DNA from: Ceratorhiza oryzae-sativae | Lineage: Eukaryota > Basidiomycota > Agaricomycetes > Cantharellales > Ceratobasidiaceae | Direction of reading: 5' to 3' | Assembly: GCA_030998015.1 (NCBI GenBank) | Contig: JARWMV010000192.1 | Location: forward strand, 1-22,763 | Length of the DNA stretch: 22,763 nt | Shown: piece after piece, positions 8,701 through 18,280 of the stretch | Numbering within the stretch: position 1 is the stretch's first letter | Layout of the letters: each line of letters starts with the position of its first letter | Made by a program: the position numbers and the translations under genes | The notes under the pieces: generated by a model | What the model was told of the DNA's origin: nothing | Databases searched by the model: none | Seen by the model: the letters and a program-made list of their open reading frames with translations, nothing else

Positions 8701-10442
8701 GAGCTCGGGTGGCACTACACTCGTAATGATCAGCACGCAATCGAGCAGCAACTTGGATTTCTTCAGGTTGCGTTCCAGACCTACGCTTGTGCTCAGTGTT
8801 GATTCCTCACCCGAAGCTAGAGATCACCTCACCTTTGACCCAAACATACCAACTGGCGGCGATGGCAAAGATGAGCAAGAATCCAATGAACAAGAAGCTC
8901 TCAAAGTTGTTGGCGCTGACACGTTCTGTGGAGAAAATCATTGTTCGGACGAGTTGACCTTGAGCCGTTCCAAAACCGGTACGAAGAACGAGTGCGAGTG
9001 CACCACCATCAGGAGTGGGGAGATTTGGGATGCTGGATGATGCCACTAGACCAGCCCTCGTAAGTAACGCAATGAATATGCGGAATAAACCGGCTTACCA
9101 GCCTCGCCTTCCTCTTCGCTGGCCTTTAAAATCTTGGTTCCTCCAAACAAAACGCATCCCTTGTGCTGTCCATCGACATCCAACCGCTCGCCCTCTTCCT
9201 TACTCAAGACACCGAGCGACTCTTTGAGCAGCGGCGTAGACTCTCCGGACAGCATTGCTTCGTTGACGATACACGTTCCGCGGAGAATAAGCACGTCAGC
9301 TGGGATCGATCGGTCGGGCACAGTTTGGTCTTTGTCCTTTTCGTCGTCGGCCTTTTTCTCCTTGTGCTTTGGGTCGTGTTTCTTTGTGTCTGCGGTGGCG
9401 GCTGAGCGAGAGACGGAGACGATGTCTCCCGGGAGGAGAGTGTCGGACTGGATGATGGACCATTTGCCGTCTCGGAGAGTCCAGATGGGGTACGACTCGA
9501 TGGACATGGTGCGGAACTCTTTCAAAGTGCTGACACGCTGTTATCGGGTTAGTCGCGTGCCAGCAGACTACCAAGGAGGACATACCTGGAACACAACGGT
9601 GCATTCGAAAACGACTAGCATGAACAAGGTGAATAAGCTGTAGTACCAGTACTCGTCCAAGCACCAGAGCGCAACGCAGAAGATCTGAAAGACAAAGAAC
9701 GGGGCGGTCGTGTGCTCGCCAAACAGAGCCAGGAAGGACGGGATGGGAATGTCAAATTCGTTCTTGCCGTACAACGCCGTGAGAGCCTCGATCGTTCCAG
9801 CATCCTCCTTGGCATTGGACGCGTTCGAGGCGAGTCCAACGGGGTTTCCGTCGAATGACGATAGGAGAGGCCGGTCGTTGCAGGGATACGGGAGTGGTGT
9901 GAATGCTTTGCTGACGGGGTCATAGATGTACGTGTCCCGCTGGTAGACAAATGCGTACTCCAACTTGGACGGATGTTGCGGGATGGTTTGCGAATGAGCG
10001 GTACGATTTCGCCCTGCCCACGGTGTTCGGACGGGACGATGCGAACACAATCCGCCGCGTCCAGTGTCGAGACCTGAGATCGCAAGTCAGCCTCGTGTGC
10101 GCCACGTCGCCCCACGGAATTTGCTACGCACCGACTTGGTGGTGACCCACGCCCGTATACCTGCGCTCCATCTGGTCGAGAGAAAGCTGAGGGCGTGGGA
10201 TGCGCCGAGTCCGACGGTGTAGACAAAGCTCCACTCTTCGCTCTTGATCCAGTCGTCGTAGCGCACATAGTATGCGTACGCGAGTACGGGCCACAGAGAG
10301 AGGAACGGCAGGGCGTATGCGTGCCAGAGGGGGGGAATGCGCTTGTGGATGCTCGCACGGACAATGTCCGGCGATGAGACGGCAATATCGGGCCTGTCGA
10401 AAATGAGTGTGTGTGTTGTGAGCAATGGATATGCACCTACAT
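5746..10442 (-). CDS. SPF1: P5A-type ATPase (Spf1/ATP13A1 family), ER transmembrane-helix dislocase
   Basis: P5A ATPases sit in the ER membrane and use ATP to extract mis-inserted transmembrane segments. Exons, joined by phase and homology: 10442-10441, 10393-10132, 10073-9586, 9537-9099, 9045-8833, 8780-8646, 8591-8471, 8395-8226, 8169-7913, 7855-7730, 7673-7556, 7506-6983, 6931-6805, 6752-6556, 6501-6365, 6313-6205, 6155-6012, 5961-5746. Introns are 47-75 nt. Visible in order: N-terminal hydrophobic segments, [20 protein letters not shown], actuator SGES (TGES variant), PPELP of the P5A M4 helix, DKTGT phosphorylation motif (Asp at 8529-8527), [27 protein letters not shown]-terminal membrane helices and a charged coiled-coil tail ending KKSK. 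Length is about 1,245-1,260 residues; yeast and human relatives are about 1,200. All phases agree except in exon 10073-9586 (see findings), where one base or a 47-nt intron must be invoked. Confidence 0.93.
6502..6555 (-). other. 54-nt in-frame, stop-free intron in the P5A ATPase gene
   Basis: Begins GTCAGC and ends ATCCAG, between CISRAK and [10 protein letters not shown]. Family alignment says it is removed, but its length is a multiple of three and it has no stop, so retention would insert 18 residues in a loop between membrane helices. Confidence 0.7.
7856..7912 (-). other. GC-AG intron in the P5A ATPase gene
   Basis: Between the codons for ISVDK and VAHLKRDEV the only splice that keeps frame and family alignment starts with GC (AAG|GCTAGT) and ends AATAG. 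The 57-nt intron has a perfect branch-point-like TGCTAAT about 20 nt before its end. The nearest GT, three bases inside, would give the wrong frame. Confidence 0.75.
10394..10440 (-). other. Probable intron splitting the P5A ATPase start codon
   Basis: No in-frame ATG precedes the conserved N-terminus [12 protein letters not shown]. Splicing out the 47-nt GTAGGT...GACAG segment joins AT (10442-10441) to G (10393) and creates ATG directly before it. The result is close to the start of yeast Spf1, which also begins a few residues before SSPIVR. A different upstream exon cannot be excluded. Confidence 0.55.
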
Positions 10443-11753
10443 TGCCGCAGTATGGGATTACAGTACAGAGCTACTGCTAGACGTCAGTCCTGTCGTCGTC
10501 GAGAGCTCGCTCTGCTCACATTTACAACCAGCCTTGTACCATCTATGTCGTCGACGCGTCTCTCGGTAGCAAGCAGAACCTCCCAGAGTTTTCTCGATCG
10601 GCCACGTAAGATTCACACACCGCGGTTGGGCGCTTACACCCATCATACCTCTATTCCTGAATGCATCGACCAATGAGGCCATCTCGTCCCTTCTCGTTGA
10701 AATCGTAATTAGCCATATGGCATATCTTTTCAAGTGGTACGATATTCATAACCCCTATCGGCATGGGCGCTACGGTACCCTACATATATGCGCACTGGCT
10801 CTCACTCGAAAACAGGCAGGCCAGGGATACTTCCGTCAAGAGCGACGCGTAAGCGCGCGCGGTTACTGTAATAACCGAGACCAGTGACAGAACTCTGATA
10901 GACCAGATAATTATGGCTTGACCGTTAGCCTACAAACCCTACGGAGGTGCATCGACCCGAGACAGACCGAGGTGTGTATTTCATCACAATTGCAAAACCG
11001 GATGTTCTAGGCGATGGCTCCGGCAGGGCGATGATGTGCACTAAAGTATCGCCGGAGAACACCTCTATAGATTCCTCGGCCTGGTTGATAATTTTGGAAA
11101 GAGAAGGCATTCCGCTTATTTAACTCGACTCGGCTTCCAGATATTGCCAAGAACTCCGATCGCGTTTGTGTTCCACACAAAGCCACTCGAGGTAACACAG
11201 GTGAGTTCTGTTCCACATGGGCGTCCATGGCTGCCCAGTTCTGACTCCAATCACATCCCACCGACACAACACGGCCTTTCAAACAGACTCGAGCGCAGAT
11301 CCAGTTTCCTGTTTAGACATTATTCCCCAATTAAGGTATGTATTGCCTGACCGTGACCCACAGTCAATTCGCTTGGCACGCAGCCTTCCGGCAGCAAGTC
11401 CCCCTGACCCGGACAACCACTTGTCCGAAATGTGGCCGATGCGGCCTATTCGCGCATACAGCGTGGTTCTGGATGTTTGAAAGTGATTTGTGGAGAACAT
11501 CTCAGTATTCGAAATCGTGGTGAGTATATATCAGCTTGCGTGCGTACGGCCAGAAAAGGTCCACATACCTACCCCTTGACACAATTGCCACTTTATTGTC
11601 CAAATAGATAGCAAACCTTGGTCGTGGAAAAACTGCATAGCTACTGGCTTACTATGACGTCCGATATTACAGAGTGAGTAAATCCTTCGTCCAATTCCCC
11701 TTACTCGACAAGAAATCTCACGAGGGCGCTCGTTTCCAAGGGGATGTGCTGCA
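10443..11753. other. Intergenic region with only weak ORF candidates
   Basis: Lies between the divergently oriented P5A ATPase and the first MYND gene, so it should include both promoters. A minus-strand frame starting with a true ATG at 11110 (MPSLSKIINQAEESIEVF, 61 codons to 10925) and a minus-strand frame at 11500-11279 could be exons of an unrecognised gene, but no domain or consistent splice chain was found. Nothing else is supportable. Confidence 0.3.
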
Positions 11754-12622
11754 ATGACTGTTGAAAACGATAGATTGGGACGGGGCTTGCAATCCAACCA
11801 GAATTCCACAGAACATACTCAGCAGACATATTATCGAGCAAAGGTATGCCCATGCGATAATAGGCGACGACAGTTCCTGACTCCAAACTCAGGTGTGGGA
11901 AAATGATTCTCTTGCTCTGCCAAAACTATGCAATGTATGCGGCAACACATCGTTGTTTCAGTGTCCAAAGTAAGTAGTGTAGTCTCCCCTCCAAGTATCA
12001 AATAACATAAAGCACCTTTAGGTGCATATACGTGGGGTACTGCTCGACAACCTGTCAGTATCGTGATCGGGAGGCTCACCATGAGCTCTGTCCTCTATTC
12101 GCGAGCCAGGACTTGAGCACCGTGACTGAGCCACTCAACAACTCCCAAGAACCCTGCGCCACCAATCCGTTAATTCCAACATTCCAGCAACAGGAATATG
12201 ATATATGGGCGATGATCCCCGATGTTCCCCTTGTGCGAGCACTTGTACTTCCGGCTGGCTCAGCTCGCCAGTACTACACGAACATTGAATTAAATGTATA
12301 CTGTAACCAGAACAATATGGTAAAGTGGGCCCCTAGGCTTAGTACTGTATTTGGTGGGCGGGCGCCGTTGGGGGAAGCAATCTGCACAAGAGGGGCGGGG
12401 AACAAGGTGCTACGATGTCCGCTTCATTTGTTTTTCGAAGTACCTCTGGATTCGGCGGTATATGAAAGCGGATTATTAGTTAATCAATGTGCCATGGCGT
12501 TAGTCGGCAGCCCATCGAGGGTGTGGAGAGGAACAATAGTTATACTCAAGTTTATAGGAGCAAGGCGACGGGGTACCGAGATATACAGGCATCAGACGTG
12601 TGGCATGTCAAACAGTATTTGA
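11754..12622 (+). CDS. MYND zinc-finger protein, paralogue 1 (C-terminus frameshifted)
   Basis: Three exons: 11754-11843, 11893-11969 and 12022-12622, introns GT-AG of 49 and 52 nt; about 255 residues. A complete MYND finger is formed across exons 2 and 3: CNVC, seven residues, CPKC, YC-x3-C (YCSTTC), then H-x3-C (HHELC). MYND fingers bind proline-rich partners in transcription and signalling proteins; the role here is unknown. The C-terminal domain (VRALVLPAGSARQYY; PLHLFFE; WRGTIVILKF) matches the downstream paralogue and occurs, to my knowledge, in expanded basidiomycete MYND families. After GARRRG the frame leaves the alignment; the +1 frame continues the homology (GYRDIQ..., ending YLSQH) to a TAA at 12631-12633, so one base is missing from a G run at 12570-12573. 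The start is the ATG giving an open exon 1; further upstream exons are possible. Confidence 0.8.
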
Positions 12623-12633
12623 GTCAGCACTAA

Positions 12634-13776
12634 TATTCACACATGCTATTTTATCTGTATTATTGTCGTTTTAATGCATATCGCTTTATACTCTGATTGT
12701 TTCCGGATAGACTACCACTGCATGCCGATACCACCGTATAACGGGTCTCCTCTGCTTTCATTTACGCGACGAGTAACTCCATAAAGGTTGGGAAGTACAA
12801 TCAAGCACTGCGGATGATGGGTAGTTTGAACCGAGCGCATGTACCTTGCGGGTTAAGAATGGCAACATCAGTCACCATTGCTTAAATGGTGAAACTCCCC
12901 TAATTTGTCGAAGCTCCGAATTATTGCGACGCAGCTGCAGCTCGCTTGTGGCATCAAAAGTCGATGAGCATCCACAGCCGCAGTTCCGAACATGATCGGA
13001 GCCTGGTTGTACAGCAACACGGACTAATCACCAGGGCTGAGTGGCGGCCATAGAACCCCACAGAATCGAACTGGTGTCTAATAGTGTAAAAAGCCTAGTC
13101 CGAAAAGGTTCGGATTGTTGCGCAGTATCAATGCGTATGCGCTGCATATTGAGATCTTTGATCACAGTTGTTTTGATTGATGACGTTGGAAGAAGTCACT
13201 CCGTAGACGCCACCGGCAGGACTGGTCTGGCGCCGATCAGGGTCCTTTCCCGCTTCGAGCGCAGTATGTTTGGCGTTGGTGCTGTTGCTGCGAGGAAGTC
13301 AAGCCTCAAGCCAGCGCTGTACCGGATGACACTTTTGAAGCTGTGAATCCATTCAATATTCTTGGAGCTTGCGGTCGGAAGATAGTTATTCGATCGACCA
13401 TTAGGTACTGTTCTTCTTTTCGTTAAGATGCTTGTCAAGTTAGAGGTTCGATCAGATATCCCGAGCTGAGATGGTGTCATCCGCGGGTGGCTCACTGTGG
13501 TGCATCGGCAATATGAGGCTGAGCAAGTTAATCGGACGTACTGGAGGCAACGACAGTGATGGCAAATGACAGCTTCAGGGCCAAGTTTCGCTGTACTGCG
13601 CGATAAATCCAGAGCACTCACACTCCGGAGAGAAGATAATCCGTTGGTACCTGCGCAGTGCCACTCCGACTGGGATCTGAGGCACGCAGAGATGGCTTCG
13701 ATGGTTGCCTGTTGGCGCAGGCAAGTGAGTATATAAAGGCCGATTTGCTGTAACACGATGCATACATCCCACTCAA
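12634..13776. other. Spacer between the two MYND genes, no gene recognised
   Basis: Contains the promoter of the second MYND gene. A 186-codon minus frame (13756-13196) and a 101-codon plus frame (13041-13346) overlap each other and show no domain, plausible composition or splice context, so neither is annotated. Confidence 0.4.
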
Positions 13777-14548
13777 ATGTCTTCTTTCAACCAAACAGGC
13801 CCTCTTGAAGACTTTTTTTCACTGCCTAGGTATTGCAATGGCTGTGGTCGCGATGGAGGAACTGAGCTTTACCGATGCTCCCGGTAAGATTCCAACCATT
13901 ACTCGATCGGGTATTCTAATTGCCATATTTTACAAAACTAGCTGCTTTTACGTGTGGTACTGCTCTTTGAACTGTCAGTTTTACGATCAGGAGTCTCACA
14001 ATGAGCTCTGTCCCCTACTAGCTGGCCGACCTAGTACATCAGCCCCCTCGCTCTTCGATGCAACCTTCCAGCCCTCACAGCCATTATTACCTATTATTCC
14101 AGACATATCAGCGATTCCTCGTCCATTCCCTCAAAACGTTCAGTCCGTCCGAGCATTCGTGCTGCCAACTGGCTCAACTAGGCACTATGATACACAGATT
14201 GAACTAGCGGGTTCTTTTGGTCCCTCTGGAGGAATCCGTTGGGCTCCACACATGAGGAGCGTTTTTGGCGAGCATGTGGCCCCTATTAGTGCCGTATGCA
14301 TAAGGGGACCGGACGAGAAGCTCTTGCGCTTTCCCCTCCACTTTTTTTTCGAGGCTGCTCCGGATGCGATGGTGAACGCCACTGAGCTTGCTCGAAATCA
14401 GTGCGTATCTGAGCTGATAGATCAGAATGACCATACGTGGAAAGGGACCATTGTTGTGTTGAAGTTTAATGGAGGGAGGAGACAGGGGTATCAGGATATA
14501 GACGAGCCCGATTTGAGGAACGTTAGGTACTATCTGTCCCAGGGTTGA
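13777..14548 (+). CDS. MYND zinc-finger protein, paralogue 2
   Basis: Two exons, 13777-13883 and 13942-14548, joined by a 58-nt GT-AG intron (GTAAGA...ACTAG); 237 residues from the ATG at 13777 (MSSFNQTGPLEDFFSLPR). The MYND finger is complete: CNGC, ten residues, CSRC, YC-x3-C (YCSLNC), H-x3-C (HNELC). The intron lies at the same place and phase as intron 2 of paralogue 1, inside the second CxxC pair, which shows the two are a tandem duplication. The C-terminal domain shares VRAFVLPTGSTRHY, RWAPHMRSVFG, PLHFFFE and WKGTIVVLKFNGGRRQG with paralogue 1 and ends RNVRYYLSQG. Function is unknown beyond a likely protein-protein interaction role. Frame and splice sites are intact, so this copy is the better guide to the family. 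Confidence 0.88.
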
Positions 14549-15427
14549 AGTAGCCCCAATATGCAGGAATGCCCATGTGCATGGTATATTTGCGATTTAT
14601 TCGGCCATAGATTTTTCCAGATTTTACGTATTTACTTCTCACTCGTCCAAGGGTAGCTAGGGCCATTGGTCATCGGCACATGTTTGAATGTGTGTATTCC
14701 GTCGTTACTATTTATGGAACTTTTATTTGAGAACATAAGCCACCAGTTTCGGTTATTACGAACAGTACTTGATGGACATGAAACCCCCGTTGGGGTTCGT
14801 ATCGGGTGCTGGATTCATTCTAATTTGATCATTAATTCGCTCAGTTCTGTTAACCACCCTCGCCATTGGTAATCGTCATTGTCTATGTGCCGTCAACCCC
14901 CGGGCATCACACACGTCCGCAACCCTGTCGACGTGTGCACTCCACTATTCAGATTGAATCCCCTCCCAGCCCACTCCTTTGAATCCGGATTCCATGTAGC
15001 CACGCAGTCATGTGACGTGTAGCCTTGTCCTCGTGTTGTTGACGAGCCAGAAGCTCCAGGATGTGCCCACCTCGTTCTTATCTTTTCTCTGCCACGCCCG
15101 ACTCGCGTTTTCGACCTTGCTCATGTTTTACCCAGTGCTGGCTACATGCCTCTCCTCCCGGCCGCTGGATCGACGAGGCTTGGCATCGGCCGTTCCTGCG
15201 CTGGTCTCGACTGAGCCTGATTTCCATCCGGCCATGGTAGTCGCACCACGCCGCCAGCCAGATTCGCTGAGGGACGCACGGAGAATACGAGGGGTGGGTT
15301 TGGCAGTTGTGTATGGTCATTGACTGAGCAGATCATTCCTAAAATATCTCGGCATCGTAGGGAGCCCTCACTTGTGCATGTTGTGGTGGGGGTAGTGGGA
15401 ATCCGCCACTCGAGCCACAACCGCAAA
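14549..15427. other. Intergenic stretch downstream of MYND paralogue 2
   Basis: No supported gene. A 6-bp stem hairpin (AACCCC/GGGGTT, loop CGTT) lies at 14782-14797. A plus frame of 103 codons at 15012-15323 shows no recognisable domain. Confidence 0.35.
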
Positions 15428-15870
15428 TGTCGCTTGGTTCAGAACCCCGAGTGCCTGAGGATCAGCAGAGCAAAGGAACCTCCAAACTAGCAACCGAACA
15501 GGAGAAGCAAACGGGTCCCTCCGGGTCGTCCAAGACGCGAGAGATGTCCCAAACGGATGTCGGTCAATCGAGTCCGACTCTTGGTAGTCGGGCGCGAGCC
15601 GTAACTCAAACACACCCCCAAAAATTGGAGTTTGCCGCCGCCCACGACCGAAAGAGAGTTAAAACGCTCCCCCCAACACTCAGACCCGCACCTGAGACAT
15701 CAGCCTCAGCATCCACCTTGCTTAACACGACCATAGCTCCGCTTCCTATTGAGAAAGGCAGGAGGACCACGCCAAATCCAGTCTTTCCAGCCCCTGTATA
15801 CGCCGGACCTAGCGGTCCGCCAACCTCTAGCAAGCCTCCCCCCGCAAAGCCTCCGTTCATGAAAGACTGA
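15427..15870 (+). CDS. Hypothetical Pro/Ser/Thr-rich protein or C-terminal exon
   Basis: Open frame of 147 codons, compositionally biased (Ser, Pro, Thr, Lys), probably disordered, ending AKPPFMKD. No domain recognised. It is weakly supported as coding by a diverged second copy at about 17470-17888 in which short peptide matches occur in frame (GSEPRVPE versus GSKPCAPE; NPVFP shared; both end PPFMKD). The second copy needs a frame change near its end. The frame is open to the left of the ATG only briefly, so a 5' exon may be missing. It may equally be non-coding DNA carried within a duplication whose coding strand is the other one. Confidence 0.35.
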   Translation: MSLGSEPRVPEDQQSKGTSKLATEQEKQTGPSGSSKTREMSQTDVGQSSPTLGSRARAVTQTHPQKLEFAAAHDRKRVKTLPPTLRPAPETSASASTLLNTTIAPLPIEKGRRTTPNPVFPAPVYAGPSGPPTSSKPPPAKPPFMKD

Positions 15871-16290
15871 CATGGTAAATGAGTGTTCCCTATCGGATCG
15901 ATGACGTTGTATAGTACATAGGCTAAATCATACAATAATACTGTTGGTCGACGTAGAATCAACATATCCTGATCCTACATAAATCATTGTATGGGCCTTC
16001 CATGGATCCTCTTGTGCCGCAAACGACTCGTGCGTGCTATGTTACTGATGTCCGAGCCCATAATGAGAAGGGTTTGCGAATCATCGTCGATGTGAGTGTC
16101 ACTATCCCCCCCCCCCCGGGGTTCCTTGAAACTTGATCTATGGTAGCAAAAGGCCTGTTGTAATAGGCCTTGGTGGATTGGCGCTGGAATCTGGCCCATA
16201 TGTGAAGCTGGAATACATAAAGAAAAGTATAATCACTCCACAAGATAGGCCGCATTTCATAGAGCCAACCTGACTGCTCTCCCTCAGCCT
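15428..16290. repeat. Diverged direct duplication, copy A
   Basis: Aligns by eye, with many substitutions and small indels, to 17470-18274. The clearest blocks are TTCATGAAAGACTGAC (15856-15871 versus 17873-17888), GTACATAGGCT, ATAAATCAT and CTTGAAACT-GATCTA. Spacing between the plus-strand stop and the minus-strand stop is almost identical (113 versus 112 nt). A C12G4 run (16106-16121) is unique to this copy. Confidence 0.75.
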
Positions 16291-17022
16291 CTGCTCCACT
16301 TGATCAATATCTGTGTCGAGTTCTTCACAAATCTATTGTTTTTCCTTTTGGTCTGGGTTGTAACGTAGGAGGACATCCTTTTGTCGTATCTTGGCTTAAT
16401 AACTGGTGTTAGGTTGCACCTGGGTGAATGTCGTGCAGGCATTCCCTGATTACCCCAGCGAGCTAGTAGCAGTTCCCGTCTTCTACATAGTAACAGGGGC
16501 TTTTTTTGAGATGATGTTAACAAGTGTGGCCATGTGGCATAGATACGGTGGCTCCCCGTCATCCAACTCGATCACCTCCATATACGGGCGACCAGGTAGG
16601 CAGCATTCCTCCATCAGTCGCTTTTCTGCGCCATCGTCTGCGACCTTGGACGCGTCGAATGGAGCGCCTAGACCACTCGTAGCTCCAACCTTTCTCGCAC
16701 CGGCTTTGTGCTCTCCGCCACCACCAGTTCTATTGCCAGGGTTTCTATCGAGCGCAATATAGTTTGTAGGATTGGCCTCGATTTCGACTTCAACCAAGAT
16801 AAGCTCGTGGCGCGTTCCTCTCTTTTACTTCCCCGACTGGACTGGCCCAGACTCTATGGTGTCTTTGGGATGGTAGCGATGGGTGAGTATCTCGGAGAGC
16901 TGCTCGGACGTGAAGGTGTAATTGGAGCTGCCACCGCTCGAGTTTGGAATTCTCCTATGAAACCCACGTGGGAAAACATCACGGAGCCGACATGGGGGGG
17001 GGGGGACTAAGGACGAGGCCAT
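15984..17022 (-). pseudogene. Unknown gene, degenerate, copy A (minus strand)
   Basis: Function not recognised. The 3' part is the best supported: ATIDQVSRNPGG, then after a frame change in the G12 tract, DDDSQTLLIMGSD...RTSRLRH to a stop at 15984. The second copy (18280-18001) reads the same region in one frame (ATVDPVSRDPAG, DDSSQTFLVIDPD) to an aligned stop. Upstream, DVLLRYNPDQKEKQ is followed by a TAG (16335-16333) and then ICEELDTDIDQVEQRLRESSQ, which looks like coding sequence with an internal stop unless a splice removes it. A hydrophobic patch (CGVIILFFMYSS) follows. An ATG at 17022 opens MASSLVPPPPCRLRDVFPRG and a 65-codon frame, and a further frame (GRPYMEVIELDDGEPPYLCH) lies at about 16620-16540; their linkage into one gene is inferred and exon joins are not resolved. 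Confidence 0.4.
16106..16121. repeat. C12G4 homopolymer tract in copy A
   Basis: Twelve C then four G. Absent from the duplicate, and the point at which the minus-strand frame changes relative to the duplicate. A G12 run also lies at 16994-17005, just after the ATG at 17022. Confidence 0.9.
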
Positions 17023-17469
17023 GGTGTGGATAATCTGTAGAGAAATAAAAACTACAAGGCATTCATCAGGATGAGCCGGCAAACTCGATACGCGTATATG
17101 TTAGGTTCGAACTCACGAGGGATAGACGGATTGCCCTGCAAACGCTCAGCAGACTCTGGGAAACGGAAAGCGAGAGTCGGGCAAGGGCTGCTACATTGAC
17201 GGGGAGTAGGACAAGCCAAGCGCACGAGCAGGACGAGTATTAGGCTTGAGTTGACAACATGCTCGCTGGTGTTTCACCTCCATACGACAAAACCCCGCTG
17301 GTGGCCAGGAGTGCTCCAAAACGGCTTGCCCCGCTTCACAGTGCCAGCTCCTGTCATGGGTGCTCGCGAGACAGCGCTCGTGGCCGTGGTTGAGAATCGG
17401 TCTCACCCATCAGCGCGCCTGATCGTCAGATTCGACCGAGTCTCCCGGCGCTTGTAGATGATGTATCCT
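17023..17469. other. Spacer between the duplicated regions
   Basis: Short overlapping frames only, no recognised domain. It probably contains the upstream side of the degenerate minus-strand gene of copy A. Confidence 0.35.
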
Positions 17470-18274
17470 CGGGCTCTGGAAGCAAACCATGTGCTCCTGA
17501 GCGCCCCCGGGCGCTGTTAAAAATAAATAATAGAAATAGAAATAGAAAGCGGAGAGGTCCAGCAAACGACGGCTGGTGCGCCCAGCAGTCCTAAACAATT
17601 GGCAGTCGATGGTTCGCGAATCTGGAGGGTAGGAGGAAAGCCGTGTCGCTCGCAACTATTCTCACCCCGCATCGACGAAGGATCCAAATGCTCCTGGTGG
17701 CACTCAAACCTGAACAAGCGACATTAGTTTCACCACCCGGTTCCGCTATTATGATTCCGTTCGCCATTTGAGCAGCGCAGGAACGCCTCTCAGAATCCAG
17801 TCTTCCCACTCACCCCGTACACTGGGGAGAGCAATCGGAAAGCCGCTACCAGGTCTTCCCCGCGACGCCCCCATTCATGAAAGACTGACGTCGTAAACAG
17901 ACATTCCATATCAGAGGGTCACATGGTAGAGTACATAGGCTGAATTATACAAGAATGCTGTCGATAAACATGGAATTAGCAAATCCAGATCTTGCATAAA
18001 TCATGGTATGAGCGTTCCATAACCCCCCCTGTGCTGCAAACCCCTCGTGCGTCCTACACTGCCATAGTCTGGATCTATCACGAGAAAGGTCTGCGAGCTA
18101 TCATCACCTGCTGGGTCCCTTGAAACTGGATCTACCGTGGCAGGATGCTTGTCGCGGTCGTCCGCAGCTGTACTCGTCCCCATGTGGCTCTATAATATAT
18201 CAGGCAACGTATCAGTACTTCCCGAGCCAAGTCGCGTTTGATGAAGCAAACCTGTCTGCTCTTTCAACCTCCGT
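17470..18274. repeat. Diverged direct duplication, copy B
   Basis: Counterpart of 15428-16290. It includes a short A-rich microsatellite-like AATAGAAATAGAAATAG stretch at about 17526-17548 not seen in copy A. Similarity is visible up to about 18270 (CAAACCTGTCTGCTCTTTCAACCTC versus the matching block at about 16265-16290 of copy A) and then ends where an inverted repeat begins. Confidence 0.75.
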
Positions 18275-18280
18275 CAGGAA
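18001..18280 (-). pseudogene. Unknown gene, degenerate 3' end, copy B (minus strand)
   Basis: Reads HPATVDPVSRDPAG, DDSSQTFLVIDPDYG and VGRTRGLQHR to a TGA at 18003-18001 aligned with that of copy A. Upstream, TEVERADRFASSNATWLGKY parallels QVEQRLRESSQ of copy A but ends in a stop, and nothing further upstream can be aligned, because the region is followed by an inverted repeat and then the Plavaka element. No function recognised. Confidence 0.4.

Noticed and set aside
9163..9643. Long plus-strand frames opposite the P5A ATPase exons (for example 9134-9643 and 8510-9040)
   Set aside because: They are antisense shadows of conserved ATPase exons and carry no domain of their own.
13196..13756. 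186-codon minus-strand frame between the MYND genes
   Set aside because: No domain, irregular composition and no start or splice context; kept as unassigned spacer.
14782..14797. Hairpin AACCCC-CGTT-GGGGTT downstream of MYND paralogue 2
   Set aside because: Bacterial-type terminator logic does not apply to a fungal nuclear gene; six base pairs alone is weak evidence.
16150..16171. Perfect 7-bp inverted repeat AAGGCCT...AGGCCTT with an 8-nt loop
   Set aside because: Short enough to arise by chance and not conserved in duplication copy B.
17100..17120. GGTTCGAACTC resembling a tRNA T-arm
   Set aside because: No acceptor, D-arm or anticodon arm could be placed around it on either strand.
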